DNA of 64,000 nucleotides from Xylanibacter ruminicola Ga6B6. GTDB taxonomy: Bacteria; Bacteroidota; Bacteroidia; Bacteroidales; Bacteroidaceae. Shown here one piece after another: positions 13,951 to 23,580 of this stretch (its first letter is position 1; the number at the start of each line of letters is the position of its first letter). The position numbers were made by a program, and so were the translations under genes. Under the pieces are notes generated by a model. It did no database searches and was not told the DNA's origin. It saw only the letters and a program-made list of their open reading frames with translations. The DNA is taken from positions 1 through 64,000 of the forward strand of contig NZ_JHXD01000005.1 in NCBI RefSeq assembly GCF_000687715.1, read 5' to 3'.

Positions 13951-14970
13951 ATGGATTTTAAAGAGTTTTCGAATAAGTTCCTGAAGGGGTGTGGCTGCGT
14001 GAGCATCATCTGTTTCGTTCTGGTAGCCCTCATCTGCATTTTCGTGCCCGATGAGGAAGAGGAGAACAAGGATGAGAACCCGACGGCCCAGACGGAACAG
14101 GTAGAGAAACGTGACAGCGTGATCGTAAACGAGCCCCTGGAGGGCGACCCCTACCAGGAGCTTGACGAGCTGATAGGATTGGGAAGCGTGAAGGATGAGG
14201 TGCGATCGCTGGCCAACTTTGTAAAGCTGCAGAAGCAGCGCGAGGCAAAGGGACTGAAAACGGCTAAGGTAAGCTATCACCTGGTGTTCTACGGATCGCC
14301 TGGTACGGGTAAGACCACCGTGGCACGTATCGTGGGCCGTATCTACAAGGACCTGGGTGTGCTGAAGCGTGGACATACCGTGGAGACGGATCGTGCAGGC
14401 TTGTGTGCCCAGTACGTGGGACAGACAGGACCAAAGACCGACAGTGTGATTATGAAGGCGCTGGACGGTGTGCTGTTTATCGACGAGGCCTACTCGCTGG
14501 TGCCTGAGAATGGCAATGGCAACGACTACGGACAGGAGGCCATATCTACCATCCTGAAGCGTATGGAGGACTATCGCGACCGCCTGGTGGTGATCGTGGC
14601 TGGTTACAAGAACGAGATGCAGCGCTTTATCGACTCGAACCCCGGACTGCAGTCGCGCTTTAATCGCTATATCGACTTCCCCGACTACAATGGCGGCGAG
14701 CTGGCTCAGATATTCAAGATGTACATGAAGAAGAACCAGTACACCCTCTCGGCCGATGCCGAGCAGTACCTGAAGGAGCGCTTTGAATATGCCGTGGCCC
14801 ACAAGGACCGCAACTTTGGTAATGCCCGTTATGCCCGCAACGTGTTTGAGAAGAGCATACAGGCCCAGGCCAACCGTCTGGGTGGTATGAGCAACCTGAG
14901 CAAGGACCAGCTGACGGAGTTGACGGCGGATGACCTGAAGGTCGGCTTCGCATCTAAATCGAATATATAA
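13951..14970 (+). CDS. Membrane-anchored AAA ATPase (CbbX/SpoVK-like)
   Basis: The protein has an N-terminal transmembrane segment (VSIICFVLVALICIFVP, about 15-31), an acidic linker, then one AAA module. Walker A GSPGTGKTTV lies near 111-120, Walker B VLFIDEAYSL near 173, and sensor/arginine-finger NPGLQSRFNRYIDFPDYN follows. The end, FGNARYARNVFEKSIQAQ, is the lid region of the CbxX/CfxQ-type family. Such ATPases remodel protein complexes; the target is unknown. It is almost abutted to the TMEM43-like gene and followed after 10 nt by miaA. Regulation of the TMEM43-like protein is a possible role. Confidence 0.85.
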   Translation: MDFKEFSNKFLKGCGCVSIICFVLVALICIFVPDEEEENKDENPTAQTEQVEKRDSVIVNEPLEGDPYQELDELIGLGSVKDEVRSLANFVKLQKQREAKGLKTAKVSYHLVFYGSPGTGKTTVARIVGRIYKDLGVLKRGHTVETDRAGLCAQYVGQTGPKTDSVIMKALDGVLFIDEAYSLVPENGNGNDYGQEAISTILKRMEDYRDRLVVIVAGYKNEMQRFIDSNPGLQSRFNRYIDFPDYNGGELAQIFKMYMKKNQYTLSADAEQYLKERFEYAVAHKDRNFGNARYARNVFEKSIQAQANRLGGMSNLSKDQLTELTADDLKVGFASKSNI

Positions 14971-14980
14971 TAATGTGCTA

Positions 14981-15892
14981 ATGAATAGAATGATAACGAT
15001 ATTGGGACCAACTGCCTCGGGTAAAACACCCGTGGCGGCCCACCTGGCTGCCAAGATCGGGGGTGAGATTATCTCGGCCGACTCACGCCAGGTTTATCGT
15101 CGCATGGATATCGGAACGGGTAAGGACCTTGCCGACTACGGCGAGGTGCCTTATCACCTGATAGATATCTGCGAACCAGGTACCAAATACAATTTGTTTC
15201 AATACCAACAGGACTTTTACGATGCCTACCAGGATATACAGGGTAGGGGCAAAACACCCGTACTGTGTGGTGGCACGGGCCTTTATATCGAGGCTGTGCT
15301 GAAGGGCTACAAACTATCGCCTGTGCCTCAGAACCAGGCGCTGCGCGACAGTCTGGAGGGTAAGACACTACCAGAGCTTACCCAGATGCTGCAGGAGCTG
15401 AAGGCCAGAACGGGCTCGAACATGCATAACAAAACAGATGTGGATTCGTGCCAGCGTGCCATCCGTGCCATCGAGATTGAAACGTATAATCTCGAGAACC
15501 CAGTGCCCCGCCGCGAGCTGCCACCTGTGGATTCGCTCATCATCGGTATCGACATCGACAGAGAGCTGCGACGTGAGAAGATTACCCGCAGATTTAAGGC
15601 CCGTTTGGAAAATGGAATGGTCGACGAAGTGCGCCGTTTACTCGACGAAGGCATTGCTCCTGAGGATTTGATTTACTACGGATTAGAGTATAAATTCTTG
15701 ACAGAATATATTACAGGACAGCTCACGTACGATGAGATGTTCAGCAAGCTTGAGATAGCCATTCATCAGTTTGCCAAGCGACAGATGACGTGGTTCCGCG
15801 GCATGGAGCGTCGTGGCTTTACCATCCACTGGATTGATGCCACCCTCCCCATGGACGAAAAAGTGAATAAAATAATAGAACTATGGCAGTAG
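14981..15892 (+). CDS. miaA: tRNA dimethylallyltransferase
   Basis: MiaA transfers a dimethylallyl group to A37 of tRNAs that read UNN codons. A P-loop GPTASGKT sits at residues 8-15 (start at 14981), followed by IISADSRQVYRRMDIGTGKD and the YHLIDI segment. A further conserved block, PVLCGGTGLYIEAVLKGY, precedes QRAIRAIEIETYN. At 303 residues it has usual length. An earlier GTG at 14975 is less likely than the ATG at 14981; another ATG lies at 14990. The gene overlaps the downstream lipid-kinase-like gene by 10 nt. Confidence 0.92.
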   Translation: MNRMITILGPTASGKTPVAAHLAAKIGGEIISADSRQVYRRMDIGTGKDLADYGEVPYHLIDICEPGTKYNLFQYQQDFYDAYQDIQGRGKTPVLCGGTGLYIEAVLKGYKLSPVPQNQALRDSLEGKTLPELTQMLQELKARTGSNMHNKTDVDSCQRAIRAIEIETYNLENPVPRRELPPVDSLIIGIDIDRELRREKITRRFKARLENGMVDEVRRLLDEGIAPEDLIYYGLEYKFLTEYITGQLTYDEMFSKLEIAIHQFAKRQMTWFRGMERRGFTIHWIDATLPMDEKVNKIIELWQ

Positions 15893-16818
15893 AAAGTACA
15901 AGATGGGGCATTCTGTATTGCCCTAAAACAGGTATCTTTAACTCGAACAAACGTTGGGAAAGAATACAGAAGGCGCTGGACGAGCGCCACGTGCTGTACG
16001 ACTTTGTACAGAGTGAGACAGCCGACAGTGTGGAACGATTGGTGAAAATGATGATACAGAACGGCTACAAAACCATTGTGATTGTGGGTGGCGACTCGGC
16101 CCTGAACGATGCCGTGAACTGCCTGATGATGGAAGAGAAAGCCGTACGCGACGAGATTGCCTTGGGCGTGATACCCAATGGCGTGCTGAACGACTTTGCC
16201 AAGTTCTGGGATTTCGATGATGATAAGATAGAGCAAACCATCGATTGGCTTATCAAGCGCCGTGTGCGCAAGATCGACCTGGGCTGCATTCGCTATACCA
16301 ACAAGAAAGGCGACAAATGTCACCGCTATTTCTTGAATTGTATTAACATCGGATTGACTGCCGACATTATGAACCTGCGTCGCCAGACGCGCCGTTTGTT
16401 CGGATCGCAAACCTTATCGTTCCTGGTAAGTTTGTTTGTGATGCTGTTCCACCGCATGGAGTACAAAATGAAGCTGAAGATTAACAGCGAGGTGATAGAG
16501 CGCAAGGTGATGACGGTGTGCATAGGTTCGGGCCCCGGCTACGGACAAACACCTAATGCAGTGCCCTATAACGGCATGCTGGATGTGAGCGTGGTTTACC
16601 ACCCCGAGGTGGTGCAGCTGATTGAGGGTTTGTGGCTGTTGGTGGCAGGCCGGTTCCTGAACCATCGCAGCGTGCATCCTTACCGTACCAAGGAGATTGA
16701 GGTGGAGTATGCCAAGAAAGCCATCGTGGGCATTGATGGGCGCATGATGAAAACGCCTGTGGGCTCGTACAGAATTACGGTTGAACAAGAAGTTGTAAAT
16801 TTCTTGATACCAGAATAA
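15883..16818 (+). CDS. Diacylglycerol/sphingosine-kinase-family protein
   Basis: The fold of the DAGK catalytic family is visible: IVIVGGDSALNDAVNCL at about 65-81, LGVIPNGVLNDFAKFW at about 101-116, and a C-terminal YRTKEIEVEYAKKAIVGIDG. These match the family's GGDGT and PxGTxNDFA motifs, but the first reads GGDSA, so the small nucleotide-binding Gly-Thr pair is altered. It could phosphorylate a lipid or sphingoid base, as Bacteroidales make sphingolipids, or be inactive. It is the last gene of a six-gene run and is followed by a strong terminator. Confidence 0.82.
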   Translation: MAVESTRWGILYCPKTGIFNSNKRWERIQKALDERHVLYDFVQSETADSVERLVKMMIQNGYKTIVIVGGDSALNDAVNCLMMEEKAVRDEIALGVIPNGVLNDFAKFWDFDDDKIEQTIDWLIKRRVRKIDLGCIRYTNKKGDKCHRYFLNCINIGLTADIMNLRRQTRRLFGSQTLSFLVSLFVMLFHRMEYKMKLKINSEVIERKVMTVCIGSGPGYGQTPNAVPYNGMLDVSVVYHPEVVQLIEGLWLLVAGRFLNHRSVHPYRTKEIEVEYAKKAIVGIDGRMMKTPVGSYRITVEQEVVNFLIPE

Positions 16819-16825
16819 GAATAAG

Positions 16826-16852
16826 GGTGCGCAACGATTGCGCACCTTTTTT
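16826..16852 (+). terminator. Strong rho-independent terminator
   Basis: GGTGCGCAA, loop CGA, TTGCGCACC, then six T: a 9-bp perfect stem ending the run that closes with the lipid-kinase-like gene. Confidence 0.9.
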
Positions 16853-16891
16853 CTTTAATTATAAATAAATGTTAAATATTATTTTGATTTC

Positions 16892-16922
16892 TTTGAACTC
16901 TGCATAAAAATGCCTACCTTTG
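16892..16922 (+). promoter_or_regulatory. Glycogen operon promoter
   Basis: TTTG (16892-16895), 19-nt spacer, TACCTTTG (16915-16922): a textbook Bacteroidota promoter. The first start codon is at 16971. Confidence 0.75.
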
Positions 16923-16970
16923 GAAAATCAAACTTGAATATTCACTAATAAATACCTTTAGACAGGAACT

Positions 16971-18920
16971 ATGAGCTACCTACGTTTAGAAAAGGCCGTG
17001 ATGACTAACCTGCAGGAAAGTCTGGTCCGTGAGTTCCTCCGAACCAATCGTTCGGGCGCCTATAGCAGCTCTACACTGGTGGACTGTAATACGCGAAAGT
17101 ACCACGGATTGCTGGTAGTGCCCGTGCCTGAGTTGGATGACGAAAACCACGTGTTGCTTTCGTCGCTCGACTGCACGGTTATCCAGCATGGCGCCGAGTT
17201 TAACCTCGGCCTGCACAAGTATCAGGGCAACAATTTTAGTCCTAATGGACACAAATACATCCGCGAGTTCGACGCTACAAAGGTACCTACTACTACCTAT
17301 CGCGTTGGCGGAGTGATTTTGCAAAAGGAAGTTATCTTCCAACACTATGAGGATCGCATCTTAATTCGTTACACTTTGGTGGATGCACACTCAGCTACTA
17401 CACTACGTTTCCGTCCATTCCTTGCTTTCCGCAGCGTGCGCCAGTTTACACACGAGAACGCTACTGCCAGCAGAGAGTACAGCGAAGTTGAAAATGGTAT
17501 CAAGACCTGTATGTATGCCGGCTATCCCGACCTGTACATGCAGTTCTCGAAGAAGAACGAGTTTATCTTCCAGCCCGACTGGTATCGAGGCATAGAGTAT
17601 CCTAAGGAGCAGGAGCGTGGTTACGCTTCGAACGAGGATCTTTACGTGCCTGGTTATTTCGAGCTGCCTATCAAGAAGGGCGAGAGCATTATCTTTGCAG
17701 CCTCTACCTCGGCTATCAAGCCAACGGCTATGAAGAAGCTGTTCGACAACGAGGTGGCCGATCGCGTGCCTCGCGACAACTTCTACCACTGTCTGGTTAC
17801 AGCTGCACACCAGTTCCACCGCAAGGAGAAGAACCACGACCGCTATCTGCTGGCTGGTTATCCCTGGTTCAAGTGCCGTGCCCGCGATACGTTTATCGCC
17901 CTGCCAGGACTCACCCTCGCTATCGGCGAGATCGACTACTTTGAGAAGGTGATGATGACAGCCGAGCGCGACCTGCGTGCCTTTATGGACGAGCAGCCAC
18001 TGAGTGGAAAGATATACGAGATGGAGCAGCCCGATGTGCCCCTGTGGGCCGTATGGGCCATGCAGCAGTACGCCAAGGAGGTGGGCCGCGACAAGTGCTT
18101 TGAGATGTACGGCAAGCTGTTGCACAAGATTGTGAAGTACATTCTGGACGGTAAGCACCCCAACCTGCGACTGGATGATAACGGATTGCTCTACTCGAAC
18201 GGAAAGGATAAGGCTGTGACGTGGATGAACTCTACTGCCAACGGCAAACCCGTGGTGCCACGTTCAGGCTATATTGTAGAGTTTAACGCCCTGTGGTATA
18301 ACGCCCTGAAATTCTGTGCCTCGATGGCCAGCGAGAAGGGCGATGTGAAGGGCGCTGAGAAGATTGAGGAACTGGCTGCCAAGGTGAAGGATTCGTTCGT
18401 AGAAACCTTTGTAAACGAGTATGGCTATCTGCTGGACTATGTGGATGGCACGATGATGGACTGGAGCGTACGTCCGAACATGATTTTCGCTGTAGCCCTC
18501 GACTACTCGCCACTGAACCAGCAGCAGATGAAGAGCGTGGTGGATATCTGTACCCGCGAGCTGCTGACGCCGAAGGGATTGCGTTCGCTCTCACCAAAGA
18601 GTGGTGGTTATAATCCTATCTATGTGGGTCCGCAGACCCAGCGCGACTATGCTTACCATCAGGGTACCGCATGGCCTTGGCTGGGTGGTTTCTATATGGA
18701 GGCCTGTCTGAAGCTGTACAAGCGCTCACGCCTGAGCTTTGTGGAGCGACAGATGGTGGGCTATGAAGACGAAATGGACTATCATGCCATTGGTACCATC
18801 TCTGAACTTTTCGACGGTAACCCGCCATTCCATGGTCGTGGTGCCATGTCGTTTGCTATGAACGTGGCCGAGATTCTGCGCACGCTCAAGTTGATGGAAA
18901 AGTATTCATATCAAAAGTAA
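16971..18920 (+). CDS. Glycogen debranching enzyme (amylo-alpha-1,6-glucosidase, GH133)
   Basis: This enzyme cleaves the alpha-1,6 branch points of glycogen. The N-terminal glycogen-debranching domain (NRSGAYSSSTLVDCNTRKYH, PVPELDDENHVLLSS) is followed by a C-terminal (alpha/alpha)6 region from about 280, with WFKCRARDTFIALPG, PLSGKIYEMEQPDVPLWAVW and QGTAWPWLGGFY. The length (649 aa) fits the bacterial GDE_N_bis type. It is the first gene of a glycogen operon: a GT4 starts 12 nt after it and a GH57 follows, a cluster common in Bacteroides/Prevotella. Confidence 0.92.
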   Translation: MSYLRLEKAVMTNLQESLVREFLRTNRSGAYSSSTLVDCNTRKYHGLLVVPVPELDDENHVLLSSLDCTVIQHGAEFNLGLHKYQGNNFSPNGHKYIREFDATKVPTTTYRVGGVILQKEVIFQHYEDRILIRYTLVDAHSATTLRFRPFLAFRSVRQFTHENATASREYSEVENGIKTCMYAGYPDLYMQFSKKNEFIFQPDWYRGIEYPKEQERGYASNEDLYVPGYFELPIKKGESIIFAASTSAIKPTAMKKLFDNEVADRVPRDNFYHCLVTAAHQFHRKEKNHDRYLLAGYPWFKCRARDTFIALPGLTLAIGEIDYFEKVMMTAERDLRAFMDEQPLSGKIYEMEQPDVPLWAVWAMQQYAKEVGRDKCFEMYGKLLHKIVKYILDGKHPNLRLDDNGLLYSNGKDKAVTWMNSTANGKPVVPRSGYIVEFNALWYNALKFCASMASEKGDVKGAEKIEELAAKVKDSFVETFVNEYGYLLDYVDGTMMDWSVRPNMIFAVALDYSPLNQQQMKSVVDICTRELLTPKGLRSLSPKSGGYNPIYVGPQTQRDYAYHQGTAWPWLGGFYMEACLKLYKRSRLSFVERQMVGYEDEMDYHAIGTISELFDGNPPFHGRGAMSFAMNVAEILRTLKLMEKYSYQK

Positions 18921-18932
18921 GGAGGAACTGCT

Positions 18933-20201
18933 ATGAAGGTATTAATGTTTGGATGGGAGTATCCTCCTCACGTATTCGGTGGATTGGCCACCGCTAACTA
19001 TGGTATCTCTGAGGGCTTGAAGGCTCAGGGCGATATTGAGACGGTGCTGTGCTTGCCTCACCCCTTTGGCGATGAGAGTCAGCATGCCTGCCGTATCGTT
19101 GCCATGAACGCTGTGCCCATTGCGTGGCGCGATGTAGATTACGACTACGTGAAGCAGCGCGTGGGCAATATCATGGATCCCGATTACTATTTTAAGTTGC
19201 GCGAGCATATCTACGCCGACTTTAACTATATGAACGTGAACGACCTTGGTGCGATGGAGTTTGCCGGTGGTTATCCTGGCAACCTGCACGAGGAGATTAA
19301 TAACTACTCGATCATTGCCGGACAGGTGGCCCGCACTGAGGAGTTTGATATTATCCACGCTCACGACTGGCTCACCTTCCCCGCTGGTATCCATGCCAAG
19401 CAGGTAAGTGGCAAACCTCTGTGTATCCATGTTCATGCTACCGACTTCGATCGCTCGCGTGGTAAGGTTAATCCTACCGTTTACAGCATCGAGAAGAATG
19501 GTATGGACTGGGCCGATTGTATCATGTGTGTATCCGAATTAACCCGTCAGACGGTTATCAACCAGTATCATCAGGACCCACGCAAGTGCTTTACCGTTCA
19601 CAATGCTGTGTACCCATTGCCACAGGAGTATCAGGATATTCCACGTCCCGACCATACTGGCAAGGAAAAGGTGGTTACCTTCTTAGGTCGTATCACCATG
19701 CAGAAGGGACCTGAGTACTTTGTAGAGGCCGCTACCATGGTGCTGCATCGTACCCGCAACGTGCGTTTCTGTATGGCAGGCTCAGGCGATATGATGGACG
19801 CTATGATCCATCTGGCTGCCGAGCGTGGCATTGCCGACAGATTCCACTTCCCAGGCTTTATGCGTGGCAAGCAGGTGTACGAGTGCCTGAAGAACTCTGA
19901 TGTGTACGTCATGCCTTCGGTGAGCGAACCATTCGGTATCTCGCCCTTGGAGGCCATGCAGTGCGGAACCCCAAGCATCATCTCAAAGCAGAGTGGATGT
20001 GCCGAGATTCTTGATAACTGTATCAAGGTCGACTACTGGGACATCCACGCGCTGGCCGATGCCATCTATTCCATCTGTCATAACGAGTCGCTCTTTAACT
20101 ACCTGAAGGATGAGGGTAAGAAGGAGGTAGACCAGATTACTTGGGAGAAGGTGGGCAAATGGATCCGTACCCTCTACCTCCGCACCTTAGGCTGGGAATA
20201 A
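18933..20201 (+). CDS. Glycosyltransferase family 4, glycogen/starch-synthase-like
   Basis: The GT-B fold enzyme starts MKVLMFGWEYPPHVFGGLAT, the glycogen-synthase-like entry motif, with HAHDWLTFPAGIHAK as donor-domain linker. The retaining GT4 signature EPFGISPLEAMQCGTPSI (E-x7-E) is at about 330-347. It probably builds alpha-1,4-glucan from a nucleotide-glucose donor; the exact donor (ADP- or UDP-glucose) cannot be read. It sits between a debranching enzyme and a GH57 amylase-like protein, so a glycogen role is strongly supported by context. GGAG at 18922-18925 could serve as ribosome site. Confidence 0.88.
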   Translation: MKVLMFGWEYPPHVFGGLATANYGISEGLKAQGDIETVLCLPHPFGDESQHACRIVAMNAVPIAWRDVDYDYVKQRVGNIMDPDYYFKLREHIYADFNYMNVNDLGAMEFAGGYPGNLHEEINNYSIIAGQVARTEEFDIIHAHDWLTFPAGIHAKQVSGKPLCIHVHATDFDRSRGKVNPTVYSIEKNGMDWADCIMCVSELTRQTVINQYHQDPRKCFTVHNAVYPLPQEYQDIPRPDHTGKEKVVTFLGRITMQKGPEYFVEAATMVLHRTRNVRFCMAGSGDMMDAMIHLAAERGIADRFHFPGFMRGKQVYECLKNSDVYVMPSVSEPFGISPLEAMQCGTPSIISKQSGCAEILDNCIKVDYWDIHALADAIYSICHNESLFNYLKDEGKKEVDQITWEKVGKWIRTLYLRTLGWE

Positions 20202-20251
20202 ATTTTAATTGTACAATAAATGGTAAATAGTAAATTGTAAAATTGTAAATT

Positions 20252-21670
20252 ATGAAAACAATTTGTTTATATTTCGAGATACATCAGATTATTCATCTGA
20301 AGCGTTACCGTTTCTTTGATATCGGTACCGATCATTATTACTATGATGACTACGAGAACGAACGTAGCATCAGCGACATTGCCGAGCGCAGCTATATGCC
20401 CGCACTCAATGCCCTGCACGATATGATTAACGAGCATGGCAAGTACTTTAAGGTGGCTTTCTCACTGAGCGGTACTGGTATCGAACAGTTGGAGATGCAC
20501 GCCCCACAGGTGCTCGAAAAGCTGCAGGCTATGAACGAGACAGGCTGTGTAGAGTTCCTGGCCGAACCTTACAGCCACGGCTTGTCGTCGCTGGCTAACC
20601 CCGATAGCTTTGCTGTGGATGTAAAGAAGCAGTGTGCTAAGATCGAGGAGCTGTTTGGCAAGAAGCCTACCGTATTGCGTAACTCATCACTCATCTATAG
20701 CGATGATATCGGCGCCCAGGTAGCCTCGATGGGCTTCAAGGGTATGCTCACAGAGGGTGCTAAGCACGTGTTGGGATGGAAGAGTCCACACTATGTTTAC
20801 CACTGCAACCTGGCACCCAACCTGAAGCTGTTGCTGCGCGATATCGAACTGAGTGATGATATCTCGTTGCGATTCAGCAATTCAGAGTGGGATGGCTATC
20901 CACTGTTTGCCGATGGCTATATCGATCGTATCGCCCGTCTGCCCGAAGAGGAGCAGATTGTAAATATCTTCATGGAGCTCTCGGCACTGGGTATCGCCCA
21001 GCCACTCAGCTCTAACATCCTCGACTTCCTGAAGGCACTGCCTGCACAGGCCAAGGCCAAGGGTATCACCTTCTCTACACCTACAGAAATCTGTAAGGCT
21101 TGCAAGAGCGTGAGTCAGCTGGATGTGCCCGATACCCTCTCATGGGTCGATGAGGAGCGCGACGTTAGCAGCTGGTTGGGTAATGCCATGCAGCGTGAGG
21201 CTTTCAACAAGCTGTACAGTGTGGCCGATCGTCTGCGTATCGCCAACGATCCACGTATCAATCAGGACTGGGATTATCTGCAGGCATCGAACAACTTCCG
21301 CTTCATGACCACCAAGCCTTCTAACGTAGGACTGGATCGTGGTATCTACAGCGGACCATTCGATGCTTTCACCAACTATATGAACATCCTGGGCGACTTT
21401 ATCAATCGTGTTAATGCCCTTTATCCACTCGATATCGATAACGACGAGCTCGAGGGCTTGCTCACCACCATTAAGAACCAGGGTGATGAGATTGAGATGA
21501 AGGATAAGGAGATTACCCGATTAAAGGCCAAGATTGAGAAGCTGGAGGGTGGTGAAAAGCCTGCCAAGAAGGCCGCTGCCAAGAAGGCTGAAGCCAAGCC
21601 AAAGGCCGCCAAGAAGCCTGCTGCAAAAAAGCCAGCAGCCAAGAAAGCTGAGACAAAGGCCGAAGCATAA
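20252..21670 (+). CDS. GH57 family alpha-amylase-like protein with histone-H1-like tail
   Basis: This is a GH57 member, the last gene of the glycogen operon. The start MKTICLYFEIHQIIHLKRYR is a typical GH57 N-terminus. FLAEPYSHGLSSL (about 109-121) holds the probable catalytic Glu, and FSNSEWDGYPLFADGY is a further family-like block. After about residue 425 come a coiled coil (EIEMKDKEITRLKAKIEKLE) and a Lys/Ala/Pro-rich repetitive tail (AKKAAAKKAEAKPKAAKKPA and more). That tail resembles histone H1-like repeats and is not part of the catalytic fold. It may bind polyanions or the glucan granule; this is unproven. Confidence 0.88.
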   Translation: MKTICLYFEIHQIIHLKRYRFFDIGTDHYYYDDYENERSISDIAERSYMPALNALHDMINEHGKYFKVAFSLSGTGIEQLEMHAPQVLEKLQAMNETGCVEFLAEPYSHGLSSLANPDSFAVDVKKQCAKIEELFGKKPTVLRNSSLIYSDDIGAQVASMGFKGMLTEGAKHVLGWKSPHYVYHCNLAPNLKLLLRDIELSDDISLRFSNSEWDGYPLFADGYIDRIARLPEEEQIVNIFMELSALGIAQPLSSNILDFLKALPAQAKAKGITFSTPTEICKACKSVSQLDVPDTLSWVDEERDVSSWLGNAMQREAFNKLYSVADRLRIANDPRINQDWDYLQASNNFRFMTTKPSNVGLDRGIYSGPFDAFTNYMNILGDFINRVNALYPLDIDNDELEGLLTTIKNQGDEIEMKDKEITRLKAKIEKLEGGEKPAKKAAAKKAEAKPKAAKKPAAKKPAAKKAETKAEA

Positions 21671-21691
21671 ATCGGCTTTGCTATACCATTA

Positions 21692-21723
21692 AGAGAGCTT
21701 GCTAACCCTATAGCGAGCTCTCT
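21692..21723 (+). other. 13-bp stem-loop after the GH57 gene
   Basis: AGAGAGCTTGCTA (21692-21704) pairs with TAGCGAGCTCTCT (21711-21723), one G-U pair, six-base loop. No T-run follows, so it may be a processing or attenuation hairpin rather than a terminator. Confidence 0.55.
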
Positions 21724-21755
21724 TGCAGTCAAAAAGATTCAAAAAGTTTGGGCTT

Positions 21756-22862
21756 ATGAAAGGAAGAATTAAATCGTTAGCTGCCAGAATTGCTATCCGA
21801 CTCTTGTTGTGGGGCTTGGTAATTACTGTGTGCGTGGGGTTTGTTTCTTATCACTACACGCTGAACGGTATCACCAAACAGTATGCAGAGAACTTTCATA
21901 TGCGTATGCTCATCAACTATGAGTACACGCGCCGTGTGCTGTCGGATGTGTATGTACAGGTTTCGAACCATGTGTATTACATTGAGCAATCGCTCGACAA
22001 ACCTGAGACCCAAATCGACGCTATGACACGTATTGTGCGTAATGGTAATCGTGTGCATAGTTGTGGCATGAACTTTATAAAGAATTACTATCCGGAGAAG
22101 GGCGAGAAATTCTGTCCCTTTGCCTGGCGTAACCCTGAGAATCGCGATGAGATACTGACGGATTTGAAGGGCGATCAGGATTTTGACTACCTGAACGATC
22201 GCTGGTTCAGAAACGTGATTGAGGGCGACACCTGTGAGTGGAGTGATCCCTTCTACGATGGCTACGACAACTCAACCACACTGGTGGCCTATATGGTGCC
22301 CATACACGATGCTGAGGGCAAGCCTGTGGCTGTGTTAGGAGCCGACATATCGCTGGAATGGCTGACAGGGAAGCTGGACGAGACAGACAGTACCTATAAT
22401 GCCCAGAACAATTTTGCTGCCAAGGTGATGGGACTGAAATCGCAGAGTTTCATCATCAACTACGATGGTAAGTTTATCACGCACCCCAAGGCAGAAAAGC
22501 TATTGGAGGGCCAGTTCTTCCACCACGTAAGGGGTAGCAAGAGTGGTAAGAAAACCCTGCTGGAACGCAAGATGAAGGCAGGAGAGCAGAGTAGCGACGA
22601 AACACAGGAGCGCTATCTGTTTAATGGCGAGGAGAGCTACTTCTTCTATACACCGCTGAAGTACACCGACTGGACCATGGTAACGGTGGTGCCCTGCCGA
22701 CAGATTGATATGCTGGGCCTTATGTACGTGCTCAAGCTGATGGCCTATGTGCTGGTGGGCATGTTTGTGTTGGTAGCCCTGGCGTATGTTTATATGAAAA
22801 AAGAATTTAAAAATAGATATGAAACTGATAAGTTGGAATGTGAACGGCCTGAGGGCGTGTGA
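21756..22862 (+). CDS. Stand-alone dCache sensor-domain membrane protein
   Basis: The start [14 protein letters not shown] is preferred to an upstream TTG at 21723, which lies inside a stem-loop. A membrane segment ([20 protein letters not shown]) precedes an extracytoplasmic double-Cache sensor with [34 protein letters not shown] and [14 protein letters not shown] second membrane segment ([20 protein letters not shown]) and a 25-residue basic end follow. No kinase, phosphatase, cyclase or methyl-accepting domain is attached, unlike most Cache receptors. Its last 44 nt overlap the exonuclease III gene. Either it signals through a partner or it is a remnant that lost its output domain. Confidence 0.78.
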   Translation: MKGRIKSLAARIAIRLLLWGLVITVCVGFVSYHYTLNGITKQYAENFHMRMLINYEYTRRVLSDVYVQVSNHVYYIEQSLDKPETQIDAMTRIVRNGNRVHSCGMNFIKNYYPEKGEKFCPFAWRNPENRDEILTDLKGDQDFDYLNDRWFRNVIEGDTCEWSDPFYDGYDNSTTLVAYMVPIHDAEGKPVAVLGADISLEWLTGKLDETDSTYNAQNNFAAKVMGLKSQSFIINYDGKFITHPKAEKLLEGQFFHHVRGSKSGKKTLLERKMKAGEQSSDETQERYLFNGEESYFFYTPLKYTDWTMVTVVPCRQIDMLGLMYVLKLMAYVLVGMFVLVALAYVYMKKEFKNRYETDKLECERPEGV

Positions 22863-23568
22863 AGGAAAGGGGTTTAGCGACACTTTCCGTGAGTTGGATG
22901 CTGACTTCTTCTGTCTGCAGGAAACAAAAATGCAGGCTGGTCAGCTCGACTTGGCCTTTGAGGGCTACGAGAGCTATTGGAACTATGCGGATAAGAAAGG
23001 CTACAGTGGTACGGCTATCTTTACCAAGCACCACCCACTGAACGTGACCTATGGCATAGGGATTGATGAGCACGACCACGAGGGCCGTGTGATTACTTTG
23101 GAGATGGAGGATTTTTACCTGGTAACCTGCTACACACCAAACTCGCAGGACGGACTGAAGCGCCTTGACTATCGTATGACATGGGAGAACGACTTCCGTG
23201 CCTATCTGAAGGGCCTCGATGCCAAGAAGCCTGTGATACTGTGTGGCGACCTGAATGTGGCGCACCAGGAGATTGACCTGAAGAACCCCAAGACCAACCG
23301 TATGAATGCCGGCTTTACCGATCAGGAGCGTGAGCAGTTCTCAACCCTGTTGGCCAGTGGTTTTACTGATTCGTTCCGCTATAAGTACCCTGAGCAGGTA
23401 ACCTACTCGTGGTGGAGCTATCGTTTCCAGGCGCGACAGAAGAACGCTGGCTGGCGTATCGACTATTTTGTGATTAGCGACCGTCTGCGTGAGCGCATGG
23501 ACGATGCCCGGATACATACACAAATACTGGGCAGCGATCACTGCCCAGTAGAGTTAACATTGAAGTAA
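22819..23568 (+). CDS. xth: Exodeoxyribonuclease III
   Basis: This DNA-repair enzyme cleaves abasic sites and removes 3' blocking groups. The start [19 protein letters not shown] is canonical, and [10 protein letters not shown] (metal Glu), [13 protein letters not shown] (D-x-N), WRIDYFVIS and GSDHCPVEL (catalytic D-H) are all present. The length of 249 aa is normal. It begins inside the 3' end of the Cache gene, so the two are co-transcribed and perhaps translationally coupled. Confidence 0.93.
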   Translation: MKLISWNVNGLRACEGKGFSDTFRELDADFFCLQETKMQAGQLDLAFEGYESYWNYADKKGYSGTAIFTKHHPLNVTYGIGIDEHDHEGRVITLEMEDFYLVTCYTPNSQDGLKRLDYRMTWENDFRAYLKGLDAKKPVILCGDLNVAHQEIDLKNPKTNRMNAGFTDQEREQFSTLLASGFTDSFRYKYPEQVTYSWWSYRFQARQKNAGWRIDYFVISDRLRERMDDARIHTQILGSDHCPVELTLK

Positions 23569-23580
23569 GTGTGTTTGGGA

